Source: an uncultured beta proteobacterium
GTDB taxonomy: Bacteria; Pseudomonadota; Gammaproteobacteria; Burkholderiales; Burkholderiaceae_B
Assembly: GCA_903929925.1 (NCBI GenBank)
Contig: CAIYWO010000103.1
Location: 1-11,230 of the forward strand
Length of the DNA stretch: 11,230 bases
Direction of reading: 5' to 3'
The position numbers and the translations under genes are program-made. Shown in pieces: positions 5,141-11,230 of the stretch. Within the stretch, counting starts at the first letter, position 1. Each line of letters starts with the position of its first letter. A model generated the notes under the pieces. That model saw only the letters and a program-made list of their open reading frames with translations. It was not told where the DNA came from and did no database searches.

Positions 5141-7735
5141 ATGAACTCTGCAAATCGCAAGCCCCTGCCGGGCACCAAACTTGATTACTTTGACACGCGC
5201 ACCGCCGTTGATGCAATCAAACCAGGCGCCTATGACAAACTCCCTTACACCTCACGTGTATTGGCCGAGAACCTTGTACGTCGATGCGACCCAGCCACGC
5301 TGACCGCATCGCTCTCGCAAATTATCGAACGCAAGCGCGACCTCGACTTTCCGTGGTTTCCTGCTCGCGTTGTTTGTCACGACATTCTGGGTCAAACTGC
5401 TTTGGTTGATCTGGCAGGCTTGCGGGATGCAATTGCAGCGCAAGGCGGTGACCCCGCTTTGGTGAATCCAGTTGTTCCAACACAACTGATCGTGGATCAC
5501 TCGCTGGCAGTGGAGTGTGGCGGGTTTGATCCGGACGCCTTTGAAAAGAACCGCGCGATCGAAGATCGACGCAATGAAGACCGGTTTCATTTCATTAATT
5601 GGACCAAAAAAACCTTCAAGAACGTCGATGTCATCCCACCCGGCAATGGCATCATGCACCAGATCAATCTGGAGCGTATGTCACCCGTGATTCACGCCCT
5701 CGATGGCGTAGCCTTCCCTGACACGCTCGTCGGCACTGACAGCCATACGCCACACGTAGATGCCCTGGGCGTGATTGCAATTGGTGTCGGTGGTTTGGAA
5801 GCAGAAAGCGTCATGTTGGGTCGCGCCTCCTGGATGCGCCTGCCCGATATCATCGGCGTAGAGCTCACCGGCAAGCTACAACCCGGCATTACAGCAACCG
5901 ACCTGGTTTTGGCGCTGACAGAGTTTTTGCGTAACCAGAAAGTTGTGTCGTCGTACCTTGAGTTTTTCGGTGAAGGTGCTTCACACCTGACGCTCGGCGA
6001 TCGCGCGACGATCTCAAACATGACACCTGAGTATGGCGCGACTGCAGCCATGTTCTACATAGATCAGCAAACCATTGACTACCTCACCCTGACAGGGCGT
6101 GAAGAAGCTCAGGTGAAGCTGGTCGAGACCTACGCCAAGCAGGCTGGCCTGTGGGCAGATAGCCTCAAGGGCGCAGAGTACGAACGCACACTGCGTTTTG
6201 ATCTCTCAACTGTCGTGCGCAATATCGCAGGCCCATCCAACCCACACCGCCGTGTACCGACAACAGAACTTAAAGCTCTGGGTATCTCGGGCAAAGTTGA
6301 GAACGAGCCTGGCTTGATGCCCGACGGCGCAGTCATCATCGCAGCCATCACCAGCTGCACCAACACCAGCAACCCACGCAACGTGATCGCCGCGGGCCTG
6401 CTCGCGCGCAATGCGAATGCCCGTGGACTGACACGTAAGCCTTGGGTGAAGAGCTCTTTGGCACCAGGGTCAAAGACAGTCGAGCTCTACCTGCAAGACG
6501 CACAGTTGCTCTCAGAACTTGAAAAACTCGGTTTTGGCATTGTCGCCTTTGCCTGCACAACGTGTAACGGCATGAGCGGCGCACTGGATCCAGTCATTCA
6601 GCAAGAGATCATAGATCGCGACCTCTACGCGACAGCAGTGCTGTCTGGCAACCGTAACTTCGACGGGCGCATTCACCCGTATGCGAAACAAGCGTTTCTA
6701 GCTTCGCCCCCGCTTGTTGTGGCGTATGCGATCGCTGGCACAATTCGCTTTGATATTGAAAAAGATATCTTGGGCATCGACCAGCAAGGCAAGCCCGTAA
6801 CGCTCAAAGACATCTGGCCAACGGATGCCGAGATCGACGCGATTGTTGCGTCGAGTGTCAAACCAGCACAGTTCCGTAAAGTGTACGAGCCGATGTTCGC
6901 CGCAAGCGTCGACACCGGCGAGAAGCTAAGCCCGCTTTACGACTGGCGCGCACAAAGCACCTACATTCGTCGTCCACCTTATTGGGAAGGCGCGCTCGCT
7001 GGCGAGCGAACACTTAAGGGTATGCGCCCCCTCGCCCTCTTGGGTGACAACATCACCACTGACCACCTGTCACCTTCGAATGCGATCATGATGGATAGCG
7101 CAGCAGGTGAGTATCTGCACAAGATGGGCCTGCCTGAAGAAGACTTCAACTCATATGCGACGCACCGGGGAGATCACCTCACCGCGCAGCGTGCCACCTT
7201 TGCCAACCCTAAGCTCATCAATGAGATGGCCCTAGAGAACGGCAAGGTCAAACAAGGCTCACTCGCACGCCTCGAACCCGAGGGCAAGGTCACGCGCATG
7301 TGGGAAGCGATTGAGGCCTACATGGAACGTAAACAGCCTTTGATCATTGTTGCTGGCGCGGACTACGGACAAGGCTCCTCACGCGACTGGGCTGCTAAAG
7401 GCGTACGCCTCGCAGGCGTTGAAGCGATTGTGGCCGAAGGCTTTGAGCGCATTCACCGCACCAATCTCGTGGGCATGGGCGTTCTACCACTCGAATTCAA
7501 GTCGGGGGTCGACCGCAAAACGCTCAACCTAGATGGTACGGAAATGTACGACGTGATCGGTCAACGCGTGCCACTTGCGACTCTGACACTCGTCATTACG
7601 CGCAAAAACGGCGAGCGGGTTGAGGTTCCCGTGACCTGTCGACTCGACACGGCTGAAGAAGTTTCGATTTACGAAGCCGGCGGTGTGTTGCAGCGTTTTG
7701 CGCAGGATTTTCTTGAATCCACAGCAGCCGCTTAA
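5141..7735 (+). CDS. acnD: Fe/S-dependent 2-methylcitrate dehydratase AcnD
   Basis: An aconitase-superfamily enzyme of 864 residues that dehydrates 2-methylcitrate and, with PrpF, replaces PrpD in many proteobacteria. The three 4Fe-4S ligands are visible: Cys406 in ITSCTNTSNP, and Cys472 and Cys475 in CTTCNGMSG. Also present are substrate-site segments such as GTDSHTPHVDALGV near residue 198 and, in the C-terminal swivel domain, YGQGSSRDWAAKG. I placed the start at the ATG at 5141: from there the protein reads MNSANRKPLPGTKLDYFD, the usual AcnD N terminus as I recall it. The ORF is open back to an ATG at 5102, but that lies inside prpC. There is no clear ribosome-binding site, consistent with coupling to prpC (TGATATG). 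It is told apart from AcnA by prp context and the adjacent prpF. Confidence 0.95.
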   Translation: MNSANRKPLPGTKLDYFDTRTAVDAIKPGAYDKLPYTSRVLAENLVRRCDPATLTASLSQIIERKRDLDFPWFPARVVCHDILGQTALVDLAGLRDAIAAQGGDPALVNPVVPTQLIVDHSLAVECGGFDPDAFEKNRAIEDRRNEDRFHFINWTKKTFKNVDVIPPGNGIMHQINLERMSPVIHALDGVAFPDTLVGTDSHTPHVDALGVIAIGVGGLEAESVMLGRASWMRLPDIIGVELTGKLQPGITATDLVLALTEFLRNQKVVSSYLEFFGEGASHLTLGDRATISNMTPEYGATAAMFYIDQQTIDYLTLTGREEAQVKLVETYAKQAGLWADSLKGAEYERTLRFDLSTVVRNIAGPSNPHRRVPTTELKALGISGKVENEPGLMPDGAVIIAAITSCTNTSNPRNVIAAGLLARNANARGLTRKPWVKSSLAPGSKTVELYLQDAQLLSELEKLGFGIVAFACTTCNGMSGALDPVIQQEIIDRDLYATAVLSGNRNFDGRIHPYAKQAFLASPPLVVAYAIAGTIRFDIEKDILGIDQQGKPVTLKDIWPTDAEIDAIVASSVKPAQFRKVYEPMFAASVDTGEKLSPLYDWRAQSTYIRRPPYWEGALAGERTLKGMRPLALLGDNITTDHLSPSNAIMMDSAAGEYLHKMGLPEEDFNSYATHRGDHLTAQRATFANPKLINEMALENGKVKQGSLARLEPEGKVTRMWEAIEAYMERKQPLIIVAGADYGQGSSRDWAAKGVRLAGVEAIVAEGFERIHRTNLVGMGVLPLEFKSGVDRKTLNLDGTEMYDVIGQRVPLATLTLVITRKNGERVEVPVTCRLDTAEEVSIYEAGGVLQRFAQDFLESTAAA

Positions 7736-7760
7736 CGTCACCCTATAACGTAACCGTATA
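7735..7760. repeat. Imperfect tandem 13-bp repeat between acnD and prpF
   Basis: ACGTCACCCTATA (7735-7747) is followed directly by ACGTAACCGTATA (7748-7760), identical at 11 of 13 positions. It begins at the last base of the acnD stop codon and fills half of the 49-bp gap before prpF. It ends 11 bases before the prpF ribosome-binding site. It may be a small slippage duplication or a paired binding site; nothing else in the window resembles it. Confidence 0.5.
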
Positions 7761-7784
7761 AAGATTTTTTCAGGAAGTTGTGAC

Positions 7785-8972
7785 ATGACTCATGCACCAC
7801 AAATAAAAGTTCCGGCAACCTACATGCGCGGGGGCACGAGCAAGGGCGTGTTCTTCCGCCTTCAGGATATGCCCAAAGACGCACAAGTTGCAGGCGCAGC
7901 TCGCGATGCCTTTCTGATGCGCGTGATTGGCAGCCCAGATCCCTATGGCAAACAAACGGATGGAATGGGTGCTGCAACCTCAAGTACAAGCAAGACCGTG
8001 ATCCTGTCAAAAAGCACGCGTCCTGATCACGACATCGACTATTTGTTTGGGCAAGTGTCGATCGATAAACCATTCATAGACTGGACCGGGAACTGCGGCA
8101 ATCTCTCTTCGGCCGTGGGTCCGTTCGCGATTAGCAACGGTTTAATCGATCCTAGCCGTATTCCTCAAAATGGCATCTGCACTGTACGCGTTTGGCAGGC
8201 CAACATTGGCAAAACCATCATCGCCCATGTCCCAATGACCAACGGTGCTGTCCAAGAGACGGGTGACTTTGAGCTCGATGGTGTCACCTTCCCTGCCGCA
8301 GAGGTACAGCTTGAATTCATGGATCCGGCTGCTGAGGAAGAAGGCGCTGGTGGTTCGATGTTCCCAACTGGCAATCTGATCGATGACCTCGAAGTACCTG
8401 GCGTTGGAACTCTCAAGGCAACAATGATCAACGCAGGCATCCCCACTATTTTTGTGGATGCTGCCGCAGTTGGATGCACCGGTACTGAGTTACAAGAAGA
8501 CATTAATGGTGATCCTGAAAAACTCATCATGTTTGAAAAGATTCGCGCCTACGGTGCGTTGCGTATGGGGTTAATCAAGAACTTAGACGATGCGAAAACC
8601 CGCCAACACACGCCCAAGGTCGCCTTTGTGGCCAAGCCAGTCGACTATGTGTCATCGAGCGGCAAGGCTGTCGCTGCGAGCGATGTCAACGTGCTGGTGC
8701 GCGCGCTCTCGATGGGCAAGTTACATCACGCGATGATGGGCACAGTGGCAGTTTCTATTAGTGCTGCCGCTGCAATCCCTGGCACAACGGTTAACCTCGC
8801 AGCCGGCGGCGGCAAACGTGATGCCGTGCGCTTTGGCCACCCGTCTGGCGCCTTGCGTGTCGGCGCTGAAGCGGCGCTCGTCGATGGCGAATGGAAAGTC
8901 ACTAAGGCGATCATGAGTCGCAGTGCGCGCGTTTTAATGGAAGGCTGGGTACGGGTGCCACACTATGTCTGA
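7785..8972 (+). CDS. prpF: PrpF, AcnD-associated 2-methylaconitate isomerase
   Basis: A 395-residue member of the PrpF family, related in fold to diaminopimelate epimerase and proline racemase. It isomerises the 2-methyl-trans-aconitate released by AcnD so the cycle can continue through an aconitase and PrpB. Visible family segments are YMRGGTSKG (13-21), TSSTSKTVIL (65-74) and TGNCGNLSSA (101-110). In the Shewanella protein a lysine and a cysteine (Lys73 and Cys107, from memory) mark the active site; Lys70 and Cys104 here keep the same 34-residue spacing. An AGGAAG ribosome-binding site at 7772-7777 precedes the ATG by seven bases. The 3' end overlaps the next gene by eight bases. Confidence 0.95.
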   Translation: MTHAPQIKVPATYMRGGTSKGVFFRLQDMPKDAQVAGAARDAFLMRVIGSPDPYGKQTDGMGAATSSTSKTVILSKSTRPDHDIDYLFGQVSIDKPFIDWTGNCGNLSSAVGPFAISNGLIDPSRIPQNGICTVRVWQANIGKTIIAHVPMTNGAVQETGDFELDGVTFPAAEVQLEFMDPAAEEEGAGGSMFPTGNLIDDLEVPGVGTLKATMINAGIPTIFVDAAAVGCTGTELQEDINGDPEKLIMFEKIRAYGALRMGLIKNLDDAKTRQHTPKVAFVAKPVDYVSSSGKAVAASDVNVLVRALSMGKLHHAMMGTVAVSISAAAAIPGTTVNLAAGGGKRDAVRFGHPSGALRVGAEAALVDGEWKVTKAIMSRSARVLMEGWVRVPHYV

Positions 8973-9357
8973 GCACATTGCCGTTGCGCTCACTTTTAGC
9001 TTTAGCTTCTTTATCACTTGCAGTTTTGTTTTTGTGATCTCGGCTGCCTATTTGTTTCTTTTCAAAATCAAAGAAGCAAATAAACTCTACAAACATCCCT
9101 ACCTTCGCGAAAAGAGCTTTAGTCAATTCACAATCAGCATTCGACTAACGATTATTCTGGATTATTTTTTGCGTACGCTGTTTTCACGGACCAACCTTTG
9201 GTTTGCAAAGAATGCCAATCAGCTGCTTTCGCATGTGGATCCTAAAGAGATCCCGATGAGTGTGCGTTGGCCAATCGTTGGACTTTGGGGGAGTTGCATC
9301 ATTGGACTCGTTTCGATGGTAACTCTTTGGGCGACGCTCATCTTAGGATCCAAGTAA
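8965..9357 (+). CDS. Hypothetical two-helix membrane protein coupled to prpF
   Basis: I do not recognise this 130-residue protein. It has two strongly hydrophobic segments, at about residues 6-34 and 103-127, so both ends probably face the same side of the inner membrane. A basic middle region of about 65 residues joins them, with an amphipathic Phe- and Leu-rich stretch (about 55-75). There is no signal-peptidase site or catalytic motif. The ATG at 8965 overlaps the end of prpF by eight bases, and its stop overlaps the next start (TAATG), so it is embedded in the operon and probably translated by coupling. Its DNA is visibly richer in T and AT-ending codons than the prp genes, as expected for a membrane protein or a more recent arrival. 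Coding status is supported by the tight packing on both sides. Confidence 0.75.
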   Translation: MSEHIAVALTFSFSFFITCSFVFVISAAYLFLFKIKEANKLYKHPYLREKSFSQFTISIRLTIILDYFLRTLFSRTNLWFAKNANQLLSHVDPKEIPMSVRWPIVGLWGSCIIGLVSMVTLWATLILGSK

Positions 9358-9629
9358 TGCACGACATTGAACACGACAGCGCAGCGCACCGATTTTTTAT
9401 GATCATCGACGGCCATCGCTGTGTGCTCGACTACGCCCTATCGAATGACACGATGACGATCACCCACACCGGAGTGCCCGAGGCACTTGGCGGACGCGGG
9501 CTAGCCGGTCAAATCACTCGCTTTGCACTTGAACACGCCAAACAACAAGGTTGGAAAGTCGTGCCACGCTGCAGTTACGCGGCCGTTTACATCCAGCGGC
9601 ATCCGGAATATGCAGGCTTGGTGGCATAA
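9357..9629 (+). CDS. Small GNAT-like N-acetyltransferase (COG2388 / YjdJ type)
   Basis: A 90-residue protein of the short, stand-alone GNAT family to which E. coli YjdJ belongs; the substrate is unknown. The core is THTGVPEALGGRGLAGQITR (36-55), in which the RGLAG turn is the acetyl-CoA pyrophosphate loop, followed by the family ending ALEHAKQQGWKVVPRCSYA (57-75) and YIQRHPEY (78-85). I place the start at 9357, overlapping the preceding stop by one base (TAATG), with an AGGA ribosome-binding site at 9345-9348. The frame is open further upstream, to an ATG at 9267, but that would overlap the membrane-protein gene by 91 bases. It is last in the prp block; the next gene has its own promoter. A role in acyl-CoA balance or protein acylation would be speculation. 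Confidence 0.85.
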   Translation: MHDIEHDSAAHRFFMIIDGHRCVLDYALSNDTMTITHTGVPEALGGRGLAGQITRFALEHAKQQGWKVVPRCSYAAVYIQRHPEYAGLVA

Positions 9630-9672
9630 ATCGCCTAGCCAACGAACAAAACTAAGTTTTATTTTAATTTAA

Positions 9673-9693
9673 GTCTTATATAAGATATAAGAC
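9673..9693. promoter_or_regulatory. Putative operator upstream of acnB, second copy of the AT-rich dyad
   Basis: The first 20 bases are identical to 1806-1825. In this copy the outer base pair is also matched, so the element is a 21-bp inverted repeat with 9-bp arms GTCTTATAT and ATATAAGAC around AAG, which gives the GT...AC ends typical of GntR-family sites. The element ends 3 bp before the acnB -35 hexamer. It sits within a 132-bp gap that otherwise holds AT-rich sequence and the acnB core promoter. Binding by the GntR/UTRA protein at 971-1750 is inferred from the shared site. Confidence 0.82.
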
Positions 9694-9695
9694 AC

Positions 9696-9724
9696 TTGCC
9701 CGTCAACCCGCTTCACTTTACAAT
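9696..9724 (+). promoter_or_regulatory. Predicted sigma-70 promoter of acnB
   Basis: TTGCCC (9696-9701, four of six) is followed by a 17-bp spacer and TACAAT (9719-9724, five of six). The predicted start is near 9731, giving a leader of about 30 bases. The operator is centred at about -48, matching the mdh promoter. This gives acnB its own start, separate from the prp block. Confidence 0.7.
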
Positions 9725-9761
9725 TCATCCTACCAATTTTCCTCACCTCAAAGGCGCTCCC

Positions 9762-11230
9762 ATGCTCGAAGCCTATCGCCAACATGTTGCCGAACGCGCA
9801 GCCCTCGGCATTCCTCCCCTTCCTTTGTCAGCTCAACAAACAGCAGACCTGATTGCCTTACTCCAATCGCCTCCCGCTGGCGAGGGCGATACTCTGGTCG
9901 AACTCATCACGCACCGTGTCCCAGCAGGCGTGGACGATGCTGCGAAAGTCAAAGCAGCCTACCTCGCCGCCGTGGCAAGTGGCAAAGAAAAATGCTCGCT
10001 CATCTCGCGTGCCAAGGCAACTGAGTTATTGGGCACCATGCTCGGTGGCTACAACATCGGACCAATGGTCGAATTGCTCGATGACGCCGAAGTGGGCAAG
10101 ATCGCAGCAGAAGGATTGAAGAAAACATTGCTGATGTTTGACGCATTCCATGACGTCAAAGAAAAGGCGTTGAAGGGCAATGCAAACGCGAAAGCTGTCA
10201 TGCAAAGCTGGGCCGATGCTGAATGGTTTACGAGCCGTCCCGAAGTCCCCAAGAGCCTGACCGTCACGATTCTTAAAGTGACTGGCGAAACAAATACGGA
10301 TGACCTCTCGCCTGCTCCCGATGCCTGGAGCCGCCCTGACATTCCTTTGCACGCCCTGGCGATGCTCAAAAACCCGCGCCCCGGAATTGAGCCACAAGAA
10401 CCCGGCAAAATCGGCCCCATCAAGTTCATCAACGATTTAAAGAAGAAGGGCCACCTCGTCGCCTACGTTGGGGACGTGGTTGGTACCGGCTCTTCACGCA
10501 AATCTGCAACGAACTCGGTTCTCTGGTTCACCGGCGAAGACATTCCTTTCGTTCCGAACAAACGCTTTGGTGGCGTATGTTTGGGTAACAAGATTGCACC
10601 GATCTTCTACAACACGATGGAAGATGCAGGCGCCCTCCCTATCGAACTTGATGTCTCGGCCATGAACATGGGCGACGTAGTCGAACTGCGTCCCTACGAA
10701 GGTCAAGCTCTGAAAGATGGCAAAGTCATTTCAAAGTTTGAAGTCAAATCTGAAGTCTTGTTCGACGAAGTGCGTGCGGGCGGCCGTATTCCCCTAATCG
10801 TCGGTCGCGGCCTCACCGCCAAAGCACGCGAGGCTCTCGGTCTGCCACCTTCGACACTGTTCCGTTTGCCAACCACTCCAGCAACCAGCAAGAAAGGTTT
10901 CACCCTTGCTCAGAAGATGGTCGGTCGTGCTTGCGGATTGCCAGAAGGTCAAGGCGTTCGTCCAGGCGCTTACTGCGAACCCACAATGACTTCAGTGGGC
11001 AGCCAGGATACGACAGGCCCGATGACACGCGACGAACTCAAAGACCTCGCATGCTTGGGCTTCTCTGCTGACTTGGTCATGCAGTCGTTTTGCCATACGG
11101 CAGCCTACCCAAAGCCCGTTGACGTGAAAACGCAGCACACACTCCCACAGTTCATGAGCAACCGTGGCGGCATTTCCCTGCGCCCAGGCGATGGCGTGAT
11201 TCACTCGTGGCTCAATCGTATGCTCTTGCC
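9762..11230 (+). CDS. acnB: Aconitate hydratase B, N-terminal part
   Basis: Bifunctional aconitase/2-methylisocitrate dehydratase of the AcnB type, which interconverts citrate and isocitrate and in the methylcitrate cycle hydrates 2-methyl-cis-aconitate. Only the first 489 codons are present; the frame is still open at the right edge, and the full protein is normally about 860 residues. Visible are the AcnB-specific N-terminal helical (HEAT-like) domain (about 1-160), the swivel domain placed early in the chain as is diagnostic for AcnB, with NTDDLSPAPDAWSRPD and GDVVGTGSSRKSATNSVLW, and the start of the catalytic core with VGSQDTTGPMTRDEL and QSFCHTAAYPKPVD. The three cluster-binding cysteines lie beyond the window. 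The ATG at 9762 has an AAAGG ribosome-binding site eight bases upstream. Confidence 0.97.
   Translation, partial: MLEAYRQHVAERAALGIPPLPLSAQQTADLIALLQSPPAGEGDTLVELITHRVPAGVDDAAKVKAAYLAAVASGKEKCSLISRAKATELLGTMLGGYNIGPMVELLDDAEVGKIAAEGLKKTLLMFDAFHDVKEKALKGNANAKAVMQSWADAEWFTSRPEVPKSLTVTILKVTGETNTDDLSPAPDAWSRPDIPLHALAMLKNPRPGIEPQEPGKIGPIKFINDLKKKGHLVAYVGDVVGTGSSRKSATNSVLWFTGEDIPFVPNKRFGGVCLGNKIAPIFYNTMEDAGALPIELDVSAMNMGDVVELRPYEGQALKDGKVISKFEVKSEVLFDEVRAGGRIPLIVGRGLTAKAREALGLPPSTLFRLPTTPATSKKGFTLAQKMVGRACGLPEGQGVRPGAYCEPTMTSVGSQDTTGPMTRDELKDLACLGFSADLVMQSFCHTAAYPKPVDVKTQHTLPQFMSNRGGISLRPGDGVIHSWLNRMLL

Noticed and set aside
9267..9356. ATG at 9267 as the start of the GNAT gene
   Set aside because: It would overlap the membrane-protein gene by 91 bases. 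The ATG at 9357 forms a TAATG junction with a ribosome-binding site and gives a normal family length.
9648..9660. AAAACT-A-AGTTTT inverted repeat after the GNAT gene as a terminator
   Set aside because: The arms are AT-rich and separated by a single base, too little for a hairpin loop, and the following sequence is not a clean T-run. It is probably chance in an AT-rich promoter region.

Overview
The window looks like chromosomal core metabolism from a betaproteobacterium, most likely a member of the Burkholderiales (an Alcaligenaceae-like genome is plausible, but I cannot fix the genus). The reasons are the order GntR regulator-sdhC-sdhD-sdhA facing away from a dimeric-type mdh, the sequence character of the Sdh, Mdh and AcnB proteins, and the AcnD/PrpF version of the methylcitrate cycle. 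I see no insertion sequence, phage gene, tRNA, rRNA or CRISPR array.

Layout. The left arm is on the minus strand. It encodes a GntR-family regulator with a UTRA (HutC-type) effector domain (971-1750), then sdhC, sdhD and the first 27 codons of sdhA, which leaves the window on the left. A 215-bp divergent promoter region (1751-1965) separates this arm from the right arm, where everything is on the plus strand: mdh (malate dehydrogenase), a strong intrinsic terminator, prpB, prpC, acnD and prpF (the methylcitrate cycle), two small genes coupled to prpF (a two-helix membrane protein of unknown function and a 90-residue COG2388-type GNAT acetyltransferase), then a 132-bp promoter region and the first 489 codons of acnB, which runs off the right edge.

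Metabolic logic. Succinate dehydrogenase, malate dehydrogenase and aconitase B are TCA-cycle enzymes. PrpC condenses propionyl-CoA with oxaloacetate, which is the product of Mdh. AcnD and PrpF convert 2-methylcitrate to 2-methyl-cis-aconitate. An aconitase (AcnB is the usual enzyme) hydrates that to 2-methylisocitrate, and PrpB cleaves it to pyruvate and succinate, the substrate of Sdh. All catalytic steps of the methylcitrate cycle downstream of propionyl-CoA, plus the enzymes that feed and drain it, therefore lie side by side. No prpD, prpE or prpR is present in the window.

Main observation. A 20-bp AT-rich dyad is repeated identically at 1806-1825 (gntR/mdh divergent promoter) and 9673-9692 (acnB promoter). 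At both sites the element ends exactly 3 bp before a -35-like hexamer that is followed by a 17-bp spacer and a -10-like hexamer. This is strong sequence evidence for a shared operator, most economically bound by the adjacent GntR/UTRA protein, joining TCA-cycle and methylcitrate-cycle genes into one regulon. Which effector the protein senses, and whether it activates or represses, cannot be read from the sequence.
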